From Coriolopsis trogii (taxonomy: Eukaryota; Basidiomycota; Agaricomycetes; Polyporales; Polyporaceae), in contig JAHYIO010000039.1 of the NCBI GenBank assembly GCA_020543525.1, positions 558,001 to 622,000 of the forward strand: DNA of 64,000 bases, in the 5' to 3' direction. How positions within the stretch are numbered: the first letter of the stretch is position 1; each line of letters opens with the position of its first letter. Of this stretch, positions 1 through 10,495 are shown piece by piece. The translations under genes were made by a program, and so were the position numbers. Below the pieces are notes generated by a model, which made no database searches, was not told where the DNA came from, and saw nothing but the letters and a program-made list of their open reading frames with translations.

Positions 1-537
1 GGCGGCTTTGTTGTGGCTGTGGGGTTCACATATTACTGCATCGTGCTGGTGGCCGGTGGAGTTGACCGACATGCTGTTGGGCGCTTTTACCTACTCACGC
101 TTTGTCCGCTACCACTATGGCCTATCCCACAACAACACTCGGTTGGGTTCATGCTTCGTATATATCCAATGGCAACCTCGGCTTAATTGACATACTATAG
201 TGCTAGATATTCTGTGATGTTCTTGAACGGGCCGGGTCAAACTTCCTGAACATGCCATCTGCTCCGGAGTACAATGTTCAGATTGCCACTGGCTTTGGCC
301 ACGACGTTCAGATCGGATTCCCTGGCATCAGACAAAGCTCGTCAAAGCATTCTGTGACATTTACATACTAGGTTGTGGCAGCTCCGTTGCTATATGACAT
401 TGACATGTGGCTGAGCTTGCTTTGTCAAAAAGCTCAAGCGACTGTGAGTATGTCTTTGCAGGCCTACTTAAACTGCTGTCCCTCTCCGCAGGTTACTCAT
501 CAACCTCGAGAATCTTACCCTCCCATTCTACATCAAG
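1..537. other. upstream sequence, no gene recognised
   Basis: No reading frame here has coding character or a recognisable motif. The last 100 bases are pyrimidine-rich and run into the start of the next gene, so part is probably its promoter and 5' leader. Nothing else is visible. Confidence 0.4.
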
Positions 538-1317
538 ATGTCCATCTCTCTGGCTCAACCCCGCCCGAAGCGTCCCTCCCCCATTAAAGTGCTCGAACAA
601 AAGGTCTCCGAAGAGCTCGAAAACGTGCGGGAAACATTACGGACCACACGTCCCCTACATCCCGACATCGTACGCGAAATCGAGCACTGCCTCCTCAACG
701 AGCCCCGCGCGTATGCCCTCACGAAGCCTGACAAGTACCCTATATTGCACCGTCTCCAGCTTCAGCTCCAAGAGCTCAGGGCCGTACCCGTTAAATCCGA
801 GGAGCCCGCTCGAGGTGGCCACTACCCGGTACATGCGCTCGCTGATTACTATTTCGACTTCGCCGAGTACTGTACCGGGGAAGCCCGGGACGGCGAGGAG
901 CTGGCGATGATCTGGGTGTGTAGAGGGTACAAGGTCGATCCGGTTGACTACCGGAACGCCATCAGCTCCGCTGAATGCGAGAAGTTCGTGAAGGAGAGCA
1001 AGCAGGCGAATCCGGCCCAGTGGGAGCTATGGGAGGTAGCGTATGCGAGTAAAAGGTTTGCGATGGACCCAACGTCATACGCGAAGGCAACATATGCGCT
1101 CACGGGTCCGTTCAAGAAGCAGTTCGACGCGGTACAGGAACAGGCAGGTGAGTCACCTCAGCAGGCCTTGGTTCGTTCGAGTCACCGAGCTGCAGTACTA
1201 ATGAGAGTGTTCTCCAAGATTGGGATGCTTGCCCGGTGTAATCGACGCAACTGGTTTACCTCGATCTATTACGATACGACGTATTATTCGACAGTAGAGT
1301 GCTTCGTTTGTCCTTGA
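538..1317 (+). CDS. hypothetical protein, 3' end uncertain
   Basis: An open frame starts at an ATG and runs 259 codons. The first roughly 200 residues look genuinely coding: charged, helix-rich, with many Glu/Lys/Arg and a Tyr-Phe-Asp-Phe patch near residue 105. There is no signal peptide or membrane segment and I recognise no domain. A consensus donor (GTGAGT) lies at about 1147, just after residue 203, and the reading past it is low in coding character. The real gene may therefore splice there and continue or end differently. It lies about 2.7 kb upstream of TyrRS on the same strand with a broken gene between them. The function is unknown. Confidence 0.45.
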   Translation: MSISLAQPRPKRPSPIKVLEQKVSEELENVRETLRTTRPLHPDIVREIEHCLLNEPRAYALTKPDKYPILHRLQLQLQELRAVPVKSEEPARGGHYPVHALADYYFDFAEYCTGEARDGEELAMIWVCRGYKVDPVDYRNAISSAECEKFVKESKQANPAQWELWEVAYASKRFAMDPTSYAKATYALTGPFKKQFDAVQEQAGESPQQALVRSSHRAAVLMRVFSKIGMLARCNRRNWFTSIYYDTTYYSTVECFVCP

Positions 1318-1997
1318 TTGCCATCCGTCCATATACCCTATGTAATATAGACTGTCAGACTGGGCAGACCAGCTTACGACTCGAGTAATCAACCGCAGAG
1401 TCATGAAGGTTGACGATGATTCAGACTCAGCATACGCATCCTGTATCACAACAATCCGCGCCATCAGTCATGTGTAATTGAGCTCAGACCAGATGTAGTG
1501 AATATTGGGAGTAGCCGTCGCATAGTTGAATTACGGGGGCCACATTGGGCACTGCGTAGGCATCGTTCGCGCTCGAGGCCGCACTTCCTTGAAGGTCAGC
1601 GCGCCAACTTGAGCTTGATCCAGACCCCTGTTCAGCAATGTGGATTTGAGACTGAGTAAGTTATGTAAAGTTATGCAAGCCGTACTTCTCTGTCTTCGGA
1701 GTCCAGTACTACAGAGTGCAGCTGCTAGTATTTGAGGCGTGGCGGAAGGCTGCTCAAAGTCGTCACTAAGCGCTAGAAAAACTCTGGACACGGAAATAGC
1801 CGCTCGGAATGACTTCAAATTTCAACTCCGCCGCCCGTGGAATGGAATCAACCTTGTTTTGCTCCACTACCATCATGCCGTCCGATACTGAAGTACTGAT
1901 GACTGCTCGGAGAGATATACGGTGCACGATTACAAGGGGTCCTAGTCCAAAGGCAAGCTGCTTTACTTGAGTTCCAGCATCAAGAGATTGTGCGGGT

Positions 1998-3605
1998 ATC
2001 AAGAGAGCGGGACTTATTGCATGTCGAGATACGAATCCGCACGTCCGAGTCTGAGCTGCAGGTGAGCTTTTTTTGGTAAATCCACAATTTCAGCGTACAG
2101 TCACTCAAACGAACCTTCACATAGGTTGTCGCAGGGCGCGTGATGCCTCGGGAGACCACCGACGCATTGGCTGCCGCGTCCACATGCTGGAAGTTTTGGG
2201 ATCCTATCGTCGTTGACGATGACGATGATGAGCTAGCTGGACCTGGAAGTGATGATCAGAATGGCCCCAAGGTGAGTGTAAATACGGTAAGCGGCATGTC
2301 CTGATGTTCGTCACATTGAGCTATGCGACTAACTAGGGACACTGTTCGCTTCATGGCACTGTCAGGGACCGCCGATCGTTTAAAACAGAGCTCTTCATGC
2401 GACACTGAAACGCTGTCTATGGACTCAATACTACCCCTAGCAGGATGTGGAACGGCAAGCAATGAGCGATTTATGCTTCTCAGAAGAGAGTGAGGTTATC
2501 CCCGTTGGTGGCAGAGAGCGTCATTTTCACTCTGCCCGATTCCATGAACGCTACGAGTTCCAACATCTCGATGCAGCAGTCAGCAGCCATGCATGACAGT
2601 ATCTCATCCCAATTCCCTGAACAGGGTCCTAAATACGACTCATTCCCGCTGTCAAGCCTACCTTCCACACCCTCTCGCTCGCCGTCTGCGGGTGAGGTAA
2701 TAGTTTAGTATTTCATCGCATTCCCTTACAGTCACATTCATCGCTAGGCCGGCAATACTCGACAGACACGAATGAAGGTGAGAGAGGCGACGCGTCTGGC
2801 CCTTTTTCAGGCAGCCCTATTTCCAATGTCTACGCCTCGATCAACAGGAGGACGGAGTGATCGGGGCTCAAATGACGCATGCATCCACCTACATAGTACG
2901 GCTCCAGAAACCGTCCCTTCTCAACAGCTGTCACCCGCAAGCAACTTGCGAACTCCTTGAGTGGAAACTTCTTCTGGATGTACCCACGCATGGCTGGCCG
3001 CAATTTCCTCTTACCGACTGTGAAGATGAACCCCCGTCTGCCTCTTGCACCCGGAGCCCCGGGTTTGCTTTACCATGCAAACGACGCGAAAATGTGGAAA
3101 GGTGATGTGCAGACGGTGGGACGGAGCATAAGTATTGCGGAGAGTACCGCCTTGAGCGAGGCGTGCTGCTTTCTGCCTAGGAGTTCCGTGGGCTTACGTC
3201 GAAGGTACGTTCATGCTATGCTGGCGTTGGTTCCACTCCTGAATCCATTTTGGTGTTTCCTACGGAGTTTAGATGAAGGCAAGACCGGTTAAGGACATCG
3301 GAGAGAAGTCGGAGTTCAAGGATGTTCGAGCCCGCATTATGATCCGGCGGGACCAAGGTCGAGAGGCGAACCCAGAAGAGGTCGTGCTCGTGGTGGGAGA
3401 TAGAAGCAAATACTCTAAGGGTCGTCTGTCAGATCACGAGATTATAAGGGCATACAACCGAGGCGAAGAGGTTTGTGCCTTTCGATGTAGTGATGCAGAC
3501 ATGCGCACTGACCTGCCTTTTTTGTCGACAGCGATTACTCGTCTGAAGGTTGAATGCATCGGGTTTGACGAACGCTTCTTGATGAATATCGCAATCAATA
3601 TGTGA
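1998..3605 (+). pseudogene. broken DUF6697-like protein gene
   Basis: Exon-like segments on the plus strand assemble into a protein resembling basidiomycete DUF6697 proteins, as I remember them: an acidic segment around 2115-2270, a Ser/Pro-rich segment 2487-2699, a Pro-Gly-Ala-Pro-Gly-Leu-Leu-Tyr-His stretch near 3050, a Tyr-Cys-Gly-Glu-Tyr-Arg-Leu stretch near 3140, and a C-terminal part 3273-3605 with a cysteine next to Ile-Gly-Phe-Asp before the stop. The two central stretches lie in different frames with no plausible intron between them, and an in-frame TAG follows at about 3178. That suggests at least one frameshift plus a stop. The 680 bases before 1998 hold no recognisable exon. The family name is from memory and is the weakest part of this call. 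Confidence 0.4.
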
Positions 3606-3977
3606 CGGCGGAGCTGTTGGCGTTCAACCATCTATGATATCGTAATGTTGGTAAATGTCATTGATCCTCATACGTTCGGGGCGGGAGCTGGGCGATCTGA
3701 TCAGTTGACATTGGACAAGTACAATTTGAAGACGAGGTGAGAACGATTCGTATGAATGACGTTGATAGGCAGTCTCATGTTGGCGCGACTAGAGAGGGCG
3801 CTGAATGTCTTGCAAAGTTGGAGCCAAGACGACGACTTCGTGCGCTCCGGATCGGAGTCGAGTCAACGTGACAGCTTCATAAGGCTGACGCTCACTCAAG
3901 CGTCGGTCTCCATTTATCTGGTTCGCATGACATCGTTATGTTGTATTCACCTTTCATCCCACTCATCATTTTCAACC
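3606..3977. other. short intergenic region, likely TyrRS promoter
   Basis: No coding signal is seen. The last 70 bases before the TyrRS start are rich in pyrimidines, as is usual for fungal core promoters. No clear TATA element is visible. Confidence 0.35.
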
Positions 3978-5425
3978 ATGTTACTGTCTCCCGACGAGAA
4001 GTACAAACTCATCACCAGACGCCTCCAGGAGGTCCTCGGGGGCGATCTCATCAGGACCATTCTATCGGAGGGCGGGACACCAAAGTGCTACTGGGGTGCG
4101 TCAACTAATTTGTCTCCAGCTCCCATCCTCATCGTTCAACGCTCCGTTCAGGAACTGCCCCCACTGGTCGACGTACGTCCCTTAGACTCTTGTCTCGCTG
4201 TTCAAGGTAGCAGCCTGATCGTGTACAAAAAAGCCCATGTCGGATACTTAGTGCCACTCATCAAGATCGCTGACTTTCTCCGGGCTGGGGTCCAAGTGAC
4301 AATCCTCCTCGCGGGTGAGTCCCCTGGCGGTGATGTGGAGCGTCCAAACGTCCTCGGGATCGGAACCGTGCTCGCACTGCCGTGTACAGTACTACTGACG
4401 ACAGTCTCCAGACGTACACGCGTTCCTGGACAATCTCAAGGCTCCTCTAGATCTCGTGGAACACAGAATGCAGTACTACAAGAAAGCCATCCTCGCCGTC
4501 TTCGACTCGCTTGGCGTCCCGACGTCAAAGCTGCGCTTTGTCGAGGGCTCTTCCTTCCAATTGACGAAGGAGTACACCCTTGACAACTACAGACTCTGCA
4601 CCCTCGTGACTGAGCACGATGCCAAGAAGGCTGGGGCAGAGGTCGTGAAGCAGGTGCAGAGTCCGCTCCTGAGCGGCATGCTGTACCCCGGGTTGCAAGC
4701 TCTCGATGAGCAGTACCTCGGCTGCGACTTTCAGTTCGGAGGCGTCGATCAGGTACTTTTCGACGATCACTGTGTCTTGGCTGCAAGCCCGGCTTTGAAC
4801 TTGACGTCATAACACCTCGTAGCGCAAGATTTTCACATTCGCCGAGCTTTACCTGCCTCGTCTCGGATACGCCAAACGGGCACACCTTATGAACGCGATG
4901 GTTCCCGGACTAAACGGCGGCAAAATGTCCTCGTCCGATCCCAAGTCGAAGATCGACCTTCTCGACCCACCAGAGACTATACGGAGAAAAATAAATCACG
5001 CGGTATGCGCAGAAGGGGACGTCCACAACAACGGCGTACTTTCCTTTGTCAAGGCCGTCTTGATCCCAATCAGCGAGCTCCGTCTGGAACGCCTTCACGC
5101 TGAGAGGAGAGGAGATGAAGGCGGGGGTGCGACAGACAACGACCAGGGACTAGGAGGATCACCGGAGGGGGCAGTCTTCTCGATCAACAGAGAGGAGAGA
5201 TTCGGTGGTCCCTTGCACTACTCTTCGTTTGAGGCGCTCGAGGCGGACTTCGCGGCCAAGAGGCTCCACCCGAAGGATTTAAAGGCCGCAGTCGCTCAGG
5301 CCATTGTGCAACTTCTAGAGCCCATTCGCGCTGCTTTTGAGCAAAATCACGAGTGGATGAAGGTGGAGGAGCTGGCCTACCCGAGTCAGGTGTCTAAGTC
5401 GGATAAGAAAACGAAGGGACGCTAG
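3978..5425 (+). CDS. TYS1: tyrosyl-tRNA synthetase, cytosolic
   Basis: Five exons (3978-4095, 4152-4172, 4234-4314, 4412-4752, 4823-5425) give 387 residues, close to the roughly 390 of yeast cytosolic TyrRS. It charges tRNA-Tyr with tyrosine in the cytosol. It is a class I synthetase: the first signature, Thr-Ala-Pro-Thr-Gly-Arg-Pro-His-Val-Gly-Tyr, spans residues 41-51, and the second, Lys-Met-Ser-Ser-Ser, starts at K221. A conserved Gly-Gly-Val-Asp-Gln precedes the last intron. Exon 2 is only 21 nt and encodes the first half of the first signature; skipping it would keep the frame but destroy the active site. The Lys-rich tail is typical of the eukaryotic enzyme. The start is the first in-frame ATG after a pyrimidine tract. 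It converges on P450-A with 181 bases between the stops. Confidence 0.95.
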
Positions 5426-5606
5426 TGGCACTCGCTCACAGAGAAGTTAGATATGATGGAAGAAAGAAGAGAGGTGAGGACGCGTGGAGAAGAGGTTTTG
5501 GTCGTGTGGGTGCTCCTGAAGCGAAATAAAAGACATCATCCATTCACCTCTGGCGAGTTGAATCTACACGTACAGTAATGTCTGGGGCTCGTATATACAA
5601 TGGTTA

Positions 5607-7749
5607 TCAGACCTGTTGATCATTTACCAGAGTCTCACGGATCATTGACTCGCTAGCATTCGACCGCGGGTTAATGACAACCTCGAAAGGTTCCGGGTAG
5701 CTATTAAGGCGATGTCAGCAAGAGGCGATACATACATTCATGCAACGCCGAGCGTCCAACAGGTTTCGAGACTTACGAGAGTATACCCGATGTCATCTTT
5801 CCCTCTAGTCGCACAGGCTTTCCATTCTCATCCGACGGGGCGGAAATGGAGAGAGTGTGTAGGACGGTAGACACGATCATGAAGAGCGACGATGTCGCGA
5901 AATGTCGTCCTGGGCATATCCTACGTGATGCATATATAGTCAGTACTCACTGTTATAGCAAGCCATTAAAGTAGGACAGCACTCACCTGCGTCCGTACCC
6001 AAAAGCAATTGTCTCGGAGTCTCGCACGTCGAGGTCGAGCCGCCCGTCCTTGAGCCACCGCTCGGGTTTGAATGTTTCTGGGTCGGGGTAGATAGCGGGG
6101 TCTCGCGAGTATGCCCTTATGGTGCCACGCAGCTCGTCAGATGGTCACTCTCCCTGTGCGACAAGTCAGAGGAATGAGCACTCACCAGATGTTAGAGACG
6201 ACGACCGAGCCCTTGGGTATCAAGTACCCCCGATACTCGTCGTCCTCGAGCGACCGGTGTGGGATCCCAATGGGGACGACCGACCTCCAGCGCAGCAGCT
6301 CTTTGATCACCGCACACACGTACGGGAGCGACGACTGATCCTGGAATTCGGGCAGACGATGCGAGCCTATCGCAGCCTCAAGCTCCACTTGTGCCTTGGT
6401 TTGTACCTCCGGGTAGGCGGCCATGGCAAGGAAGAATGTCTGTACGGTTGAGAGCGTCTAGAATCGGCAGTGAGTCTGCAATACCTCTCGACCTCTGGAT
6501 GGACTCACCGTATCTGCCCCAGCTGATGCACAGCTTGTCAATGCGTTATCCTCTTAGTAATGTCAACTGGGTGCACACCTCCGTATACCACGGCAGCTGT
6601 ATGGCGCGCTACAGCCTCCGTCTCCTTCGTTCCTTCCGCGTCCGGCGGCATACGCGCAATCTCGTCCATGAACGTCGCCGCCATCGACGGACGTGCGATG
6701 CCCGCTTTCTATATGTGCATGTGCAATCAGTGCGAACTCCACGATGCCGCTTGATAGTGGACCTGCAACGTACCATCCCCGTCACAGCCGACTCCCACGG
6801 CCTGTCGAGCACATCATCGACCGAGGGCCGCCACTCCGCAGCTTCACGTTTGAAATTTGCGAACGGGAACCAAGCGGGTACGTGTCGGAGCACGGGGAAC
6901 GTCTCGACAAGGTACTTGCCCGGCACGCATGCGGTTGAAAATACTGCGAGCGCCTTCTCCGCGAGCTCGACGTAGTGTTCGTTTCCGTCGTCGACCTCGA
7001 TACCGTACGCGATGCGCATGATCGTCGAACCAAAGAGGCTAGACGGCAAGTCAGTATACACATGTGATGACTCGGGAAAGGGGGGCATGAAAGGACGCAC
7101 TGGCGGATATGGTGCACGAAATCCTTTGGGTGCTCAATGAGACGGAGGACGAACTTGTGAGCCTCGCGCCGTTGAGACGGCTGATAGTCTACAACGGCGG
7201 TAGGGTTGAAGAACTGGTGGAACATCCGCCTGTGTTTCCGCCACCACGGTCCGTAGCGCAACAGAGTGAGCACCCAATCAAGACCGCACCTAGATGTCAC
7301 CAAGACGTTGTAAGCGTGTGACAGGCGTCTGACGAGTCAGGCAATACGCAGTACAAATGCGAGGACGTACATATTAACCATGGCAGATACGCTCCTATCC
7401 GAGTAGTTCCCGGAGCGCTTCTCTAGTAGGTCGGTCGCAGCTTCGTGCGTACCCAGGATTATCATTGGCTGGCCCAAAGCATCGAGGTAGACAACATCTC
7501 CTGTATCTCCGTTTGCCAAAGACTCCCCAGTATACAAGGTCGAAGATGCTCACCATACTTGGTGTTCATGTCGCGGAAGGTCTGCTCCATGTTTGTCGTC
7601 GGAATATCGAGCGCGTTTCCGATAATTGGCAACGGCGGCGGCCCAGGTGGAAGAGGAAGAGAAGTACGTCGAGTAGACGGTTTGGCCTTCCAGACGAAGA
7701 TCCAAGTACATACGGCGGCCAGGCCCCAGATCATATATGAAAGGACCAT
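5607..7749 (-). CDS. cytochrome P450 (P450-A), intact
   Basis: Ten exons (7749-7554, 7500-7371, 7289-7101, 7038-6774, 6708-6579, 6522-6509, 6457-6186, 6115-5987, 5920-5777, 5700-5607) give 520 residues. It is a microsomal haem monooxygenase: an N-terminal membrane anchor (about residues 1-20), a Pro-rich hinge Leu-Pro-Pro-Gly-Pro, the I-helix Ala-Gly-Ala-Asp-Thr at about 304-308, the K-helix Glu-Leu-Leu-Arg, a Pro-Glu-Arg-Trp motif, and the haem loop Phe-Gly-Tyr-Gly-Arg-Arg-Ile-Cys-Pro-Gly with ligand C444. The start is the ATG just before the hydrophobic anchor; the open frame extends 36 codons upstream without a leader-like sequence. It resembles proteins annotated O-methylsterigmatocystin oxidoreductase-like (CYP5144 or CYP5150 type, unconfirmed). 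The substrate is unknown. The I-helix core is on a 14-nt microexon. Confidence 0.93.
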
Positions 7750-8853
7750 CCTCTTGTTAACAACCGTTCTGCGTCGAAGCGATTGACTCTGTTGGAAGCT
7801 GCGTCGGTATACGAGACTTTGTAAGCTTGTGCCTTGCGTGTGTACGGGTAGGTGCACCTCGAGAGTCTGTCTCCGCTAACGGAGTACATATACTGACCAA
7901 GGCGATGCTTCGTGAGAGTCGCCGCCAGTATAAATATGACACGTGTCGTAAATGAAAGGCTGCAGAGACATGTCGTCGAAACATAAGTGCACTTAATCGA
8001 CGTAGACGGCTAGCCCTTCCGGAAAGGTCGGGACGATATGCGTCCTAGTTAAGGCAGGGTTGTCAGCGAAGCGACGTCGGATTGGTAGATGTCGCTTACC
8101 GGAACCCGAATCACGAAAGGGCGATTGATTCGTGGGTGCCGAAGTCATACATAATGCAGGCGGCGGTAGGATGAATGGAACGCATACCTCAAGGGGACGG
8201 CAGGAGGACACGGCGAAGAGAGCGTGCCGGAAAGTACACACGGCGACTTCCCGGTCAAGCGGTCCGACAGACACGGCTCATGAGAGTAGTTGGACTTCGC
8301 TGGATTGTGTGCACCGCTGAGCATTCATCTTTCAGATAGATAGTCTCAGAAGTGCGTCCAAAGCGGGGAGGACGATGCGATCATCTGCCCTGTCCTGACC
8401 TGCGTGAGTAACCATGCGTGTGCACCTGCGAGAGTTTACTCACAAGAGATCTGACATGTTGGCAGCTCTACTAGGTCGTGAAGCAATAAGTTTGAATGCC
8501 AATGACAAAAATACGATCGAGGAGTGGCATACTTGTCCGCGGTTCTCAGTTGGATGTCGCGGCAGGGGCAGACTCGGAAGGATCACGATAGAATGAACGT
8601 TCTAGGGAAGTCGGAGGAAATATGTATATCATAGGACCGCCACCGTGATGCCATACCGAGGGAGAGACGTGCATACCGTGGGGACCTCGTCAACCTTCCA
8701 AGACTTATTGTGACTGGAGGTTTCATCTAAGGTGATAGTGATATAGTGGTGCGGCATGATACAATTGCAACACAACAGTTGCACGGATGATCAGTCGTAG
8801 ACCCTGGTGAAACATACTCAGAACGATAACCCATCTACATCGATGAAGCGCAC
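7750..8853. other. intergenic region, no gene recognised
   Basis: No frame on either strand has coding character. It separates the start of P450-A from the 3' end of the SUZ-domain gene, so the left part should hold the P450-A promoter. No clear TATA box or repeat is seen. Confidence 0.4.
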
Positions 8854-9680
8854 CTATGGCTTACCGCCTCTTCCGCCTCCTCTCCGTTTTCCCCTTCTGC
8901 TCCCGAATCCTCGTGCATCACCACTCTGTCCCCGTCCACCGGGAGACGATGCCCCGGACCGAGAAGGAGGAGGCCCCTTAGGGTCCCGGGCGATCTGGAC
9001 AGCCGGAGGGCTCCTCGGTGGCGTGGATCGGACACTATTTGGGTCGGAACTTGTAGATGGGGGGCTCGAGTCTCCGAAAATGCGCTCCCGAGCGGCTTGA
9101 TATCTTGCCTCGCGCTCTGCGTACGAATTCGAGGTATTCGTGGTAGGGTTTGAGGCTGAAGAGGTCGGTGTGGCGGTAGGACGTTTCAGTATGCGCATAA
9201 CGGGTTGTATCGCAGCGACTGGAGGAGACGTGGTCGATGATCCGCTCGTACTCGAGGCGGATATCACGAGCTGGGGCATGGGGGCTCGTTTGTTACTGTT
9301 CACACAGATCGTCGCAGGATGACCACGGACACAAGCCCTAAAGAGACTCACGCTTCGTCCCATAGCTTCTGCGGATCTTCGACTTGCTCCGGTTCGTCCT
9401 CATCAACATCCCAGTCATCGCGAATCGTCTCCGCGGCCGCTTGTGTGCGTCTTGGTAGTGCAGGAGCAGTAGTCTGTATGGTTTCGTACGCTGAGCGGCG
9501 AGAAAACGCATCATGCACATACTGTTGCACTACCCCAGGAGTCGCTCTCTGGCCTTGCGGTGATTGACATAATGTGAACAGCGCGAGTTGCAGCGACTTA
9601 ACGCTGCTCGTGGTGGCTGGAAGCAGGAGGCGTCGGGGAACAAAGCGCCCTTCGCCGAGCTCTTTCATCCTAGCCGCCAT
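8854..9680 (-). CDS. SUZ-domain RNA-associated protein (SZRD1-like)
   Basis: Two exons (9680-9352 and 9295-8854) give 256 residues. The second half holds a SUZ motif: Arg-Ile-Leu-Lys-Arg-Pro, a Ser/Thr linker, then a helix with Tyr-Ala-Glu-Arg-Glu-Ala-Arg-Tyr and Arg-Ile-Phe-Gly. A Pro/Ser-rich tail follows, ending in Arg/Gly repeats like the SUZ-C element. The intron falls after an acidic Asp-Asp-Trp-Asp segment that is usual near the N terminus of fungal relatives. SUZ proteins bind RNA or associate with mRNPs; the exact role is unknown. The start is uncertain. About 75 residues before the Asp-Asp-Trp segment look less conserved, and a 49-nt GTATGT...ACAG stretch (about 9520-9470) could be another intron, which would move the start. 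Confidence 0.7.
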
Positions 9681-10495
9681 GTCCTCTCGGTCACGCTGCC
9701 TGTAGCCAAGTCTCTCTCTCCAACTTCAATGTGGAGCACAATCATAGACGATGGTGGATACTAAGAATAGTGAATCCCATGCAATGTGCGTTCATTCGCA
9801 GTCCTCACTGACACGACATGCATATGGCTGAGTGCAATTGCTGCGTCCTTACTGTAGCATTTCTGGTCTGACAGCGAGATTATACATATACATTCTCGGT
9901 GAAGCGACCGCTCCATCTGTGCCGGTACCATTCACTGGTACCCAGATCCGGACATATGGAATGCCGTCAAGAGCCGCGCCCAAACAGCGCAAGTCATCTC
10001 CGCGTATCGGTGTGGCATCCTGTCGGCTTTACTCGACATCTTGCACTGTATCGGTTTGTTTCTTCGCACTGCCAGCGTCGTATTCCGCCCTGCTACAGAA
10101 ACCTTGACCGGATGTCGGTCAGACTACATTCGCAGGCTGATGATGTAGTAACTTATGGGCAGCATGTTTACTCCAGGCTGCCCCTCTTCGTGGCATGGTT
10201 CACTTGCTAAAGGATCTAGGCAGTCTAGATGAAGAAGACGACGATCACGACGAAAGACGCTATCTACCGGCAGTCTCCTTCTGTTTATTCAAACCGCTTC
10301 CGTAACAAGACTTCTATCGGCCTCTCCTGACTTTCACTTGTTCCTATCCGGCGGTTGCGGATACCCGACCGTCCTCCCACCAGATGTCGGCCTATCGTCC
10401 TGCTTCCCCGCTCGACATGGGCATGTCGTACGTCGGCATTCCTGCACAATCCTACAAAAGCTACCTGCCTCTTCGCAAAATACCTTCGTGCTATC
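9681..10495. other. divergent intergenic region
   Basis: This lies between the SUZ-domain gene (minus) and P450-B (plus) and should hold both promoters. It has no coding signal. The last 300 bases before P450-B are pyrimidine-rich. Confidence 0.4.
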
